Assembly (NCBI GenBank): GCA_963281155.1
Contig: CAUJLY010000006.1
Location: 4,402,001-4,466,000, forward strand
Reading direction: 5' to 3'
DNA from: Rhabditophanes sp. KR3021
Lineage: Eukaryota; Nematoda; Chromadorea; Rhabditida; Alloionematidae
Length of the DNA: 64,000 nt
Shown: piece after piece, positions 1 to 10,608 of the stretch
Layout of the letters: each line of letters starts with the position of its first letter
How positions within the stretch are numbered: the stretch's first letter is position 1
The notes under the pieces: model-generated
The model's input: the letters and a program-made list of their open reading frames with translations, nothing else
What the model was told of the DNA's origin: nothing
The model's database searches: none
Program-made: the position numbers and the translations under genes

Positions 1-176
1 TTCTCAATTTCATAAATAAATTGAGGTATTTAAGAATATTTTTCAATGCATGATATAATGTATTTTAAAAATTACTATCTTTATTGAAATATTTACACCA
101 AAGCTAAAGTAAGAGTATTTTACAAATGCTGTCTTTAATTGGGAGTTATAAATATCCAAACATCAATGTAAATTAG

Positions 177-800
177 TTCGGAAAATGTTTTGAAGAGATT
201 TGACATTCATACAGAGAGAAATTTCCAGTCACTCAGCGAAGAAAAACTTTTATCTCCACGTGCAATGATTCCAAGGCTCATCAAAATGACTCAGTACAAT
301 GCAGACATCTTTACGGCCAATGATTATACTAATTGGCTTTCATACAAAAATAGGCACTACTTCATTGAGAACTTCAAGGAATTAGCAGCTCTTCAAAATA
401 TGGATCCACAGACAGCTTTGTCATCGTTAACTACATATGGACTACCTGATGATAGTTGGCAAAATATGCACAGAACTAAATTTAAAAGTGGACCGAATGC
501 TTTTATGCGTTTGGCTCTTGTTGAAAAGTATGTAATTGAAAATAAAGATTATCTTCCAGGTAAGTATTTAAATTTTTGTAATTAATATAATATAGTTTGG
601 TTTTAGCTGTTTTTGGGTATTTGAAGGACAAAAAGGCAAGAATAGATTTTTGGAACTCAAAGCCGTCAAATAGAATGTTGCAAAATTCAATTAGTCTTCG
701 TTTCTATTCTGCAATAGGTGAAACGAAGCTTGGTGAAAATGAAGGCAAAGACTACATCACTGTTAGTACTGCCAAAACAAAGAGTGCCGAAACCATTATT
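177..800 (+). CDS. Unrecognised protein, 5'-partial, two exons (possibly a decaying gene)
   Basis: Two coding-like exons are joined by a standard short intron. Exon a is 177-559, after an AATTAG acceptor; exon b starts at 607, after TTTTAG. The 47-nt intron 560-606 has a GTAAG donor and joins in frame across a split codon. Exon a has no convincing ATG at its start, so the 5' end is probably outside the window. The translation is mixed and charged (for example LSPRAMIPRLIKM and IDFWNSKPSNRML), with no signal peptide or membrane segment. I do not recognise the family. The frame closes with a stop at 810-812, but homology-like sequence continues in other frames (next entry), so the whole locus may be a pseudogene. 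Confidence 0.4.
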
Positions 801-801
801 G

Positions 802-1135
802 CATGGTGGTAGGTGTAAAAAGTCAATTTTTTAATACTTGTCCAAAATGTCGCGATACGTCAGTTGCTAAGTGTGTTCAGACTGCAATAAAAGACATAGT
901 AGGAATCTCGAAAATAAAAAGAGTTTTCCCGAATTAACCGGTGATAATCGTAAACATAAGTTGAGATTTGATTTTGCATTGAATCAGATGGTGCACAACA
1001 TTTTGTGGACCTTAATCCATGGAAAATTTTGATTTTGAAAGGGTCGGGAAGGTCAATTTTCCGAACTCTTTTATGGAAAGAGTATGAAGGAGCCGAAAAA
1101 GTCAATAACATTTTTACTCATTATATTCTTCATTA
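802..1135 (+). pseudogene. Frame-broken remnant resembling a zinc-ribbon plus endonuclease-like domain
   Basis: Directly after the preceding exons, coding-like sequence continues but changes frame at least four times in about 330 nt. A GGRCKK piece starts at 802. A CPKC knuckle lies at 839-850 in a second frame. An acidic/basic piece from 931 leads to RFDF at 964-975. IESDGAQHF follows at 978-1004 in yet another frame and runs on to a stop near 1130. RFDF followed by I-E-x-D-G-x-Q-H-F is reminiscent of VSR/DUF559-type restriction-endonuclease-like proteins, often linked to zinc ribbons in bacteria, large DNA viruses and homing-type elements; that link is from memory. No short introns can explain the frame changes. 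I read it as a decayed gene, possibly of mobile or viral-like origin. It ends about 290 bp before the 3' end of ser-2 on the opposite strand. Confidence 0.35.
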
Positions 1136-1420
1136 ATTAATTTTATACCAGATTCGGAATACAACTTTTCGAGACTTTTTTATCATTACCTTGCAGGCGG
1201 CCTATCCCTAACCAAATGAGATTTTAACTTTCTACGCAAGAGCGCTGATTAATGCAAACCTATTTTGACACTTATAAGAAACATTACTAGTCACAATTGA
1301 TAGAGTTGCAAATTTATTTAATAAAACTAATTTGTATTTGATAAAGGTATTACAATAGGATACCATGAATTTTTATTATACTTTTCGGAAAGATGATTTA
1401 ATTAGTGTTGATCAAAATGA

Positions 1421-4408
1421 TTATAGCTTATGTGAACGTGTTCGCAATGATTTTTTTGAACATAATATTCGGGACATGATTTTTGTGAAGCCCTTGCGGA
1501 AATCCATACTTAGTATACCATACAAGAACGGATTTAAAGAAGAATTGATATATCCGAGCCATACAAATGCTTGTTGTACCTAAATAATTAAATTAGCATA
1601 GTTGTGTGATTTCTAAACTACCTTCGGATGTAGATAACAGGAATCACAAAATGGAATAATTAGATATGAACAAAAAAATGGAAACCAACAAAATGTGAAA
1701 ACAAAAATAATGACGGCAATTGTCTTTGCGGCTCTTTTCTCTTTTGCTACTGAAATTTTTTCCCTTTTTCTTAAGAATGATGTTGCATTGCGTGTCTAAA
1801 CAAATTATCAGCAATTATAATTATATTGTTTTCAAAACATACATCGTCAGTTACGCTTTTTTTAGATGTCACTTCATCTGAACTTGCAACGGTACTTGAT
1901 TTTGCTTCACTAGGAAGTTGGAACATGACAGTATTTTTACCTGTTGGTGATGAGACCGTGTTTTTACCAATATTAACAGTTTCTGGCAGAGTGCTTGAAC
2001 TTGTTTGAAATGACAAATTATTGTGATCAATAATAACTTCATTTACTAATTGCGCTTCGTCCCCAGTTTGAGGTTTAAAGATTATATTTTTTCTTTTACT
2101 AGAGCATCGAAATGATCTATTTTTGTTTGTGAAATTGATTCCTTTACGGGCAGGCTTTTCACTTTCACTGCCTTCCTTAATATTGTTATTAGTTTCAGGG
2201 CGGGTTTTTTGTATTCTGACAAGAGCACTTCTCCCTCTGTTAGTTCTGATTCTCTTTCTTGCCGAAATGAATATTTTTAAATATACAATTATCATTACAA
2301 TCAAAGGCACAAAAAAAGACCCACTTGCTGAAAAAACTACAAATGCCTTTTCCGTATTTAATTCGCAGTTTTCAATTAATGATTGTTGACTCCAATCATT
2401 CCAGCCAATTATTGGAGGAACTGATATTACAACGCTTGCAACCCAAACCTAAAATTTTAAGTAATTTCTACTGCACATGTATTCAAATTGCTAACAAGAA
2501 GGAAGTATCTTTTAATATAAACAAAAAAAATTTGAGCAACCACTAATTCTTTTTATAATACGAGTAACTTAGTAAAATAAACAAAGCATACGCTTTATAA
2601 ATAATTATTTCAAAAACGCTTATGCCTAATAAAGGTGTTTATGTTTAAATAAACTCAGAAGAAGAGTTGAAACTTAAGCCCTTTTAAGTAATACGTAGAA
2701 AGTAACTGGATTTGATAAATTATTTTTAAAGATTTTGCATATACATTTCCAAAAAATTGAAATAGAGCAATTTAAACATACCACAATTATGACGTTTACA
2801 ACAAATTTCAGGGTTCTTTTATGCGCATAATCAAGGGCATTATTTATCGCCCAGTACCTTTAAACATTGGTTGGTGGTTAAGGATTATTCATCAAAAAAT
2901 ATTCCCAGTTCAAATTCCCAATGCTAATTAAATTTTAACAAAGAACATTTTGTTAGAACACACATATTCATACCTTCCCGTAAACATTTAGCTTAAATGA
3001 TAAATATTAATACTCATGCCTTATTTTTGAACACGTGAACAATTAAAAATGAAATATTTTGCATCGGGAATCTTTTTTAGACCGGAAAGCCAAATATATG
3101 ATAAATAATTCGCAACCACCAACCTATCTAAAGCAATAGCAACAAGATTTAAAATTGAGCTAGTACAAAGCATAACATCAGCCGTTGTAAAAAATTGACA
3201 TATTGCAAACCCAAATATCCATCGGCCATCTGTAAAAAGTACGTTTATATCAAATTAATAATTAGAATATAATTTTGCCGGTCTTCCAATTAAATTAACA
3301 AAAGATGAAGACATTTTTCTCAATTTGTCTGATTAGAGTACAATTTGTGTCTATCTTTTGAAATTCTTAATAAAGTACACATCCAGTTCATTAATAAAAC
3401 TCTGTCAAGGACAATCATTTTATTGTTTTTTTGAAACTTCAAAGTTTATTTTTAGAAAACATATTTAAATTACTTTCTTTCCTATTTTTCTTAATAATAA
3501 AAACAATGGCATCAAATTATGTTTTCAAACAATGAAATTGTCGGAACTACTATATAATTAATTTATTCATGAAAAGTTCTCATATTTTAAAAAATTCATC
3601 TTTACTAACTTTAAAATACCACTGAAAAGGAAGGTTCTATGCAAAATATGGCGACTTTGTGAAGTTAAAAATAGACTTTGATTTTAAATCCTATGTTTTT
3701 GTAATCAAAAGGCAATGTATTACTGGAACCATATCGTCTTTCTAATGAACTAAGACTCAAATATACACTTCACAATACCAAAAATGTGGCCGGAAATCAA
3801 TTAGTCAATCTATTTAAATCACTAAAAAGGAATTTAAAAGAGATTTTGTGATTGCCATTCAAAATAGAATACCATAAATCATGTGTGCTAATAAATAACT
3901 ACATGTATGTTTATAAGCATGAATGTTTTTCAATAGTGATGCTAGTAATAAAAGTTGTAGTTATCTATTTTTAAAAACCCATCGAGATTTTAATCAACAA
4001 AATTAAGACAATCTTAAGTTATAAGTGAAATTTAAATTAATTTGAATAAGCAAAACTTGCTTGATAAAAATTTGGCCACATGGAAAGGCATAACTAAAAT
4101 TGCGACAGCTAAATCAGAACAGGCCAGTGATACCAGGAAATAATTTTGAACTTTTTTAAGAGGTCTATATGTAAACACGGTAACAACAACAAGAGTATTG
4201 CCAATAATTGTCATAAGAATGATTACCTGAAAGGTTTATAAATAGATGTCAATTAAAAAGCTCCTAGATAACTTACTACATAGGTTATTGTTCCTAATAT
4301 TAGTTCAGGCAAAGGAATCAAATTGGGAGTGTTCTTTGAACCATTACTGATGATTGCTTTCATTATGTCAGCTCCAATCGACTTAGTTGTTATCACTTCG
4401 AGATCCAT
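1421..4408 (-). CDS. ser-2: Tyramine receptor, SER-2 type aminergic GPCR (7 exons, 472 aa)
   Basis: This is a rhodopsin-class receptor expected to bind tyramine/octopamine at neuronal membranes and couple to Gi/o. Exons on the minus strand: 4408-4277, 4226-4061, 3229-3124, 2857-2782, 2448-1843, 1795-1622, 1579-1421; total 1419 nt, frame intact. Visible landmarks: [12 protein letters not shown] in TM1; [21 protein letters not shown] from loop 1 into TM2; NGRWIFG; C110 and C188 for the disulfide; amine-binding D117 in TM3; DRYW at 134-137; [10 protein letters not shown] in TM5; a third loop of about 155 aa; [11 protein letters not shown] into TM6 with FTFCWFP (395-401); [10 protein letters not shown] in TM7. 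Several blocks match C. elegans SER-2 as I remember it. The 831-nt intron 3230-4060 needs a GC donor (A|GCAAGT) to keep frame and give the conserved NGRW. The start at 4408 gives a short N-terminus with one NGS glycosylation sequon. Confidence 0.93.
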
Positions 4409-5189
4409 TATTTTAGTTTAATGAGTTTGTTATTATTTGTTTGTATCCAATTATATATTAGTTGTTATTTTTTAAAATACAAAAAATAGCCATATTAAGA
4501 AATGTTCTTTTTTGCGAAACTAAACAAAAGAATTTTGGTTCAAGATAATATAAATTGGTAGCACACAAATAGTGAGGTTTAAAGCAATGGCAACGACGAC
4601 AACTGCCTTATATTTATTTGAATATAGATATATATGTAATAGTATAACAAGAAAATGGCATAATAAGATAATTAGGCCTTGTTAAAATGCTCAACACTAT
4701 ATGAAACATATGCCGATAGACCATTTATTTTTGTTAAAAATTGAGAATAGAAAGTTAACAAAATGATTGTTGGTGGATGTCGTGATTGGTAGCATCTACA
4801 AAACTTAACAGTAATATAAATCTTTTAATTGAAAATGTCCTTTTTCAATCCTATGCTAGCAAACGGAAGATAATAAATTTTTATTGTGGGTGGGGGAGAA
4901 AAAATTAAGCGAAATGAAGATTACTTTGTTAAAAATAATAAATTAAGTCAATGAATGACAATTTCAATAAAAAACATTACCGTCAAAGGAAAAGTTATTA
5001 TTAAATGATGGCATCTGTAAAAGAAGTAATGAGGATGTTGCAAAATGTAAACACTAAATCTGTGTTAAGTTATGAATGGTGTTATTTTGTGGTTGATTCG
5101 ATGGACTATGTGTGAGAACGTCGTCCTGATTAAGAATAAACTATTTTCATTTATTAAATTAGACATTGTTGTATTTGTTTCAAGGGTCG

Positions 5190-5260
5190 TTTGAGATCAT
5201 TTATTAATTATTTGTTACAAAATATTTTGTAAAATATTCATAATATTAAGCGATCTCAAA
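5190..5260. repeat. 71-nt imperfect palindrome / hairpin with UGAGAUC ends
   Basis: The ends TTTGAGATC (5190-5198) and GATCTCAAA (5252-5260) are perfect inverted complements. The centre ACAAAATATTTTGT is a perfect 14-nt palindrome. The intervening arms pair partially. Either strand would fold into a long hairpin whose 5' arm begins with TGAGATC. It may be a miRNA precursor of the bantam/miR-58/miR-81 seed class, a small inverted-repeat element, or chance in AT-rich DNA. Confidence 0.4.
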
Positions 5261-5340
5261 AAATAAACAATTTATCAATTTGTTTGAAGATAATTGTAAT
5301 AAACAATGACAAAGAAATTTCACATAATAAATATTTGCGG

Positions 5341-5393
5341 AATTTAGTATTTCAAATAATTATAATATATGTAAAATTTAGTATTTCAAATAA
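5341..5393. repeat. 19-bp direct repeat, period 34
   Basis: AATTTAGTATTTCAAATAA occurs at 5341-5359 and again at 5375-5393, separated by 15 AT-rich bases. It lies in the intergenic region between ser-2 and the K2P gene. Its function is unknown; it could be a local duplication or a repeated binding site. Confidence 0.6.
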
Positions 5394-8017
5394 GTGTGGC
5401 ATGTAATGTATTTATTTTCTAAATTTTTTCTCTAATGAATCACAATGAATTTGTAATTGCTTTGTGTGATGAGGTATTGAAGCTTATTAGAAATTCTGTT
5501 TCTAAATCAACACTTCCTACTGTCTCATTAAAAATTGTTTAACCAAGTGTTTTCCTTTTGAAAAATATTGTTATGCTTCAGAAAATAAAACAATAAACAT
5601 TACATTTCAACTAGGCAAACTGTTTCATATTGCATTATTAATATTATTAACAATTGAAAGAAAAATGAAATATTAAGTTAATAAGAAATTTGATGGGACG
5701 ATAGAAAAGTAAACTTGGTATGCAAAATATATTTGGAAACTTTATATACCCAACAAAGGTTATTAAGGGAGGGTAACAATCTGAAGAGAATGTTAAGAAT
5801 GAATACTTGGATTCAATGACAGCATTTTTGTGTCATTCATTTTATGGCGTGGTTCAACGAGACTCGGATACACGAAAGCGCATTTGCCTCGCATTTAGAA
5901 TATATCCTTATTCATCATCATTGTCCTCTTCTTATTTGTGTGACTGTCGGCAGTTGAGAACTGATATATGGTGATTATAAATATTAGACATGTTGATACT
6001 AGAAATAGAATGTAAACGCTTTTTACAAGGAATAATTATCGGCAAAAGTATAAACTAAATATGTTAACGTAAACCGTTTTTTGCTACTCTAATTGCTACA
6101 ACTTGGGAAAGGAATGACGGTGAGATGGTATTTTGAATGCGCAGGAGTAGGAGGCCTATCTCATATTATACTTTAAATATACATAACCCTGTCATCTACA
6201 AACAACTGACGGCTGAAAGCGCAAATGTTATTTTAGAAGTCTTCGAAAATTGTTAAATAATTGGATGTGTAGAAACAAAACGAGCTAAAATTTTACGTAA
6301 GAGCCACATATGAGGTAGTTAAATTTTTATAAATTAACCCAATTTAATATACTACTCTATCAACTCACCAACCACAATCTTTAAACATAACTTTTTCATT
6401 ACTTTATCAAGAATGTCAAAAGCAGTTGAAGTTAGGAATCTAATAAAAGATTCCAACTCAAATAAAATGGCTCTAGTATTTACGAGTTTATTGAGATAAT
6501 TACTGGGAACATCGTTAAACATAAAAAATTGGCAGTTACCAAAATTTATTTATATATCATACATTAAATAGATTACATTAATTAAAAATACACTCAGCCC
6601 ATCGTCAAGTGCCTTGAAAGAGTTTAAAAGTTTGTCCAAAATAAAATCTGTTTTAGGAGTTTTTGTTTTTAGAGTGAGGTCACAAAATTCATAATGGCTT
6701 ACTCTTCATAGCTAAATTTTGCATCCATTTGGCTGTTTTTGAATCAGACCAAAAGGAATATAATAACAAATTATTACTGAATTAATTTGAAGCAATTGAA
6801 ATAAAATAGTAGTTAAACCTTAAACAATTTTTCTTCTCATTTCAATTAAATATTAAACAATTCAACTATTTGTAAAATATTTTTGAGTAACAATTGCATT
6901 TTAACTTCTATGATAGGTACGGCACAATTATCTATGTATTTCCGCATTTAAAAAACCATTTTAATAAATAAAATACTTTTGAAATTTAAAGAATTGATAC
7001 GTTTAAATTTATTTTAAAATATGCATTTGAATATATTCCATAGTATATGTTTAAGAATAGATATTTTGTTAGTAAATAGTCTCTAACTGATTATTAAAAT
7101 AATTAGCAAATTGTAGTTTACGGAAAAAACAAAAAAAATAATGGATTTATGATGTGCCTTGAAAGAGAATTTTTAATATATTCCTTAATGATAGACAAAA
7201 ACTATTTAAGCAGTATTAAATTTTTTAATCAAAGAGTGAATTAGAGTTTTAACTTCAAACAGATATATATGCATTTGTGCCATATTATTAAATATGTCCA
7301 AGTAGATTTGACTGAAATTCCTTGAAATCATGAAATAGATATAGCTCGTCTTCTGTCTTGAACTATAATTAAATCCTTTTGATGTGCTATTTTGAAAAAA
7401 TAATAAAGTTTTTGATCGTAATTGACACAGACAAATATATGTATTTGTGTATGCTTCCAATTATCAAATACATGGATATTTCAATTATTTATTTGATATT
7501 TAATCAGAAAAGTCAATGAATCTTAATATAAGTTTTATGACATATCATCATCTCCCATATATACCCTTTAAAAGGATGAATATGTAAAAACATTTTTTCA
7601 ATTTACTGTCACGCTAAAAAAGCTGTACAACCTTTTAATTCAACTTCTACTTTCATTTCTTCTTATCATCTTTCAAAATATACATAATTTATGACGACAG
7701 AAACAGTAAAATTTGTTTACTATTAAATTTGGTGATTGCGTTTTTGGAGACCAAGTTAAGAAGTTGGAGTTTTTTTGTTCCATGAATTTTGCCAACCCGC
7801 CACAATCGCAGTTAGCGTTATAAAAGGGTTAAATTGTAAATTATAAGAAAAACGAAGTTGTTAAATGATAATAAATTAAATGGTAAAGTCGCCAACTTTT
7901 TGTAAATGCCTAAAGGAAGTGAAACTTTTTTAACAAGAAACATAAAAAATGTTAGTTTGTCTAATGTCATTAATAAAATAAAAATGGTACAATGGTATTA
8001 TCATAGGCCTGGCTTAT

Positions 8018-8272
8018 TCAAACTTTGAAAACGCATTTAGATTGTTTCCATTTAAGCATACATATTTTAAATATTGCTAAAATATAAACAAGGTTGTCAT
8101 TGAAAGCAAACGAAACTAATTGAAGTCTCTTGAGGATTCTTGGAGGACAATGACCTTGTGTAAAAACCGTGTATTCCATTCTTTTTAATCGCCTTTTGTC
8201 TTTTTCCAAGCTACTACTTTTCATCAATTTCTTTAAATCTTCATATACTTTTAAGACTACATTCTTCATCAT
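8018..8272 (-). CDS. Weak candidate small ORF, 84 aa, unrecognised
   Basis: An 84-codon ORF opens with ATGATG and its first 51 codons look more coding than the surrounding DNA: mixed Lys/Leu/Glu residues such as VYEDLKKLMK and CCT CCA codons at GHCPPR. The last third turns hydrophobic and AT-driven, which suggests either a missed splice or no gene at all. No homologue is recognised and no splice partner was identified. The start is 647 bp from the start of the K2P gene, in opposite orientation. It may well be spurious. Confidence 0.2.
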   Translation of the reverse strand: MMKNVVLKVYEDLKKLMKSSSLEKDKRRLKRMEYTVFTQGHCPPRILKRLQLVSFAFNDNLVYILAIFKICMLKWKQSKCVFKV

Positions 8273-8919
8273 TTTTTGCTGTCACAAGTCTTGATTAGTT
8301 GAAAGAAAAATTAGAAACAATCTGTAACAAAAAGAAGGGGAGGATTGAGGATGTGTCTGTAGGAAGAATGAACGACAATGCAATTTTAAGCTTTATGCAA
8401 CTTAATTAAACCTATGGTTATGGTTCATGCATCTGAAAAAGATGCCCCCATTGACATTCTAATCATCTCAATGATAATATAAAACAAGACAAACCAGACA
8501 AACCTCAGTATCTCTCGAAACAATCGTAAAGTTTTAATTTTATCCTCCTGTCTCGTTAACAAATATTTTTGTTCTTTTTACACCAAGTTGTAAACTTTCT
8601 GTAATATTACAAGAAATGTGTAAATATATCTTTGCTTGAATTAAACATATAAAAAACGTTTTTTATTAAACGAAGTTAAAACTTTACTTTATCAAGTCGA
8701 TTACAATAAAAACATTCGCCTTTCTTATATTTTGATTTGTTTTTACTACATCTAATATATTTCTCTTATTTTTCTATTCTAATTTGTATCATTTCAATCA
8801 AACTTCATATTCTTAGAGATTTTTCAACATATTAATTTATTTTAAATCAATTTCTTATAACATTCATCAAATACTTTCATTTCAAAAATACTAGATAAAA
8901 AGTTGAGTTTTTAAAAATC

Positions 8920-10467
8920 ATGAAAATGGGCCGTGTTCTGTGGATTGCATGTTGTCATTTAGCACTATATTGCACTGTATTAATATATATTCTTGGAGGA
9001 GCCTATATATTTTACTATTTTGAAGGAGAACCTGAAATTGATAGGCATGTCAAGCTCAAACAAAAGATCAGTGAATTAAAGAGTGAATTTGTTCAAAATG
9101 TTATCAATAGTCAAGATGTATGTTTATAAATAGTTTAACAGTGCTTATCATGGGCATTCATATTATATCAATTATAAAACACCAAATTATTTCTAGCCAT
9201 CAGCAATAGAAGAGTGCCTTATTAAATTGCTGGGCAATTTAACAACCTCTCAATCACCTCACGAAGCTCACAATATTCATGAAAGCATATCAATCCTCAT
9301 TAATCAGGATGGGCAAATTAAAAAGCAATGGACTTATACATCATGCGTACTTTTTTGCTATACTATTCTTACCACAATAGGCAAGTAAAACTTAATTCAT
9401 TCAAGAATTATTAATTTAAAAATTGTTAATGCATACAAATTGGGAATTATTTATAATTTACAAATTTTACCATACTTTTTATCTAATCCTTAATTGTCAC
9501 AGGTTATGGAAATGTTTTTCCCACCAGCAACCACTCGAAGCTGTTTACAATGTTGTACGGCGTTATTGGAATACCATTGTTCTTGATTACAATTGCAGAT
9601 GCAGGACGCTTCTTTAAAACGGCCGTTTTTTTCATGTACAAAGTAATTTTCAAAAAAGAAATTAAAAAAGAAGGGGACAGAAAGTTTTTAAGAGAATTGG
9701 GGGAAGTTATTTTGGTGGTTTTTCTTTTGACTGGTTTCATTGCTACCGGCTCAGCTGTACTGCCCTTATGGGAGAGTGATTTAACTTACTTTCAAAGTGT
9801 TTATTTTTCCTACATGTAAGTTTGGTTGTCATTGCCAAATTAACTGATTCAATTTAGGTCTTTAACAACTATAGGATTAGGTAAGTAGATCGATCACTAC
9901 TATTTTCTACATTTTTACATAGGTGATATTGTTCCGAGACGGATGGACTTTTTGCCCTTAACACTTGTTTATATTACGATTGGTTTTTGGTTGACAACAG
10001 CTTTAGTTGAACAGTTGGCGGATATATTTAGATTTATCCATTACTATGGACGACATGTCAGTAATGTTAAGGGAATAACTGTTTGGCTTGGATGTAGAAA
10101 GTTGTCCGTTGGTTCACTTATACAAACCGTTTGTAGAAGGGTTGGAATGTCAGATCATGTAATGAGCCAAATTAACTGGGATCGTACTTTAAATCAAGTT
10201 TTACAAGGCCAAGCTTTAGAAACAATACCTATTTTTCCGTGGCATTTTTCAGATTTCATAGCCAGAGATCCCCCTTTAATTGATTCAAGTGTTGATTCAG
10301 AAGAATTTGAGGGTGAATGCTATTATGCCGTTCCAACTATTTGCAACAGTCCGCAGCATAATATGAAACTTCGCAAATGTAGTCATTTATCGCACATCAA
10401 AAACTCCAACTTTTCATCTTTTATTGATGACGATCATGAAGAAATAGATTTCTGCCATAGCACATAG
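8920..10467 (+). CDS. Two-pore-domain (TWK/K2P) potassium channel, 5 exons, 420 aa
   Basis: This should be a K+ leak channel subunit that dimerises in the plasma membrane and sets resting potential. Exons: 8920-9117, 9197-9380, 9503-9815, 9858-9880, 9923-10467. TM1 is at about residues 7-29. An extracellular cap helix region (KLKQKISELKSEF) follows, with a glycosylation sequon (NLT) after it. The first filter is TTIGYGN (125-131) and the M2 segment is LYGVIGIPLFLITIADAG. The second filter is TTIGLGD (235-241), carried by a 23-nt micro-exon, followed by M4 (LVYITIGFWLTTALVEQL). The C-terminal tail is cytosolic and ends DFCHST. Intron 2 (9381-9502) needs a GC donor (AG|GCAAGT) to rebuild GYG. 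Nematodes have dozens of twk genes and I cannot assign this one to a specific member. A second ATG two codons in (8926) is an alternative start. Confidence 0.92.
9858..9880 (+). other. 23-nt micro-exon encoding the second K+ selectivity filter
   Basis: The exon lies between 42-nt introns on both sides (9816-9857 and 9881-9922), each with GTAAGT donors and TTTAG/CATAG acceptors. It completes an ATG codon begun in the previous exon, encodes SLTTIGL and donates one base to the following Gly codon. Skipping it would remove the second selectivity filter and shift the frame. Confidence 0.85.
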
Positions 10468-10608
10468 TAAAAATTACACTAACTTTTTTTAAATATACAC
10501 TTTTCCATTAGACTCCTTAATCAGTTTTGTTGTTTATGAGATCTTATAACGAATAACTTGTTGACAACGAACAACTGGAAATAACATTTAGTCCTTTCAA
10601 TTATCATT

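Larger units (their letters stand above)
4409..8919. other. 4.5 kb divergent intergenic region between ser-2 and the K2P channel
   Basis: Two neuronal-type genes transcribed away from each other share this AT-rich stretch, so it probably holds both promoters. I see no convincing multi-exon gene. It contains a 71-nt near-palindrome (5190-5260), a 19-bp direct repeat (5341-5393), slightly GC-richer patches around 5840-5900 and 6105-6165 without a recognisable fold, and a weak minus-strand ORF at 8018-8272 (listed separately). Confidence 0.6.

Noticed and set aside
1365..1583. Plus-strand 72-aa ORF that first looked like the end of the endonuclease-like element
   Set aside because: It is antisense to the last ser-2 exon (1421-1579), which encodes a textbook TM7 [10 protein letters not shown] on the minus strand.
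1826..2389. Plus-strand ORFs 1826-2008 and 2123-2389
   Set aside because: Shadows of the ser-2 third intracellular loop exon.
5840..5900. GC-richer patch with GGTTCAACGAG resembling a tRNA B box
   Set aside because: B-box match is poor and no cloverleaf stems form on either strand.
7206..7460. Minus-strand 84-aa ORF
   Set aside because: Random-like composition, no splice or homology support.
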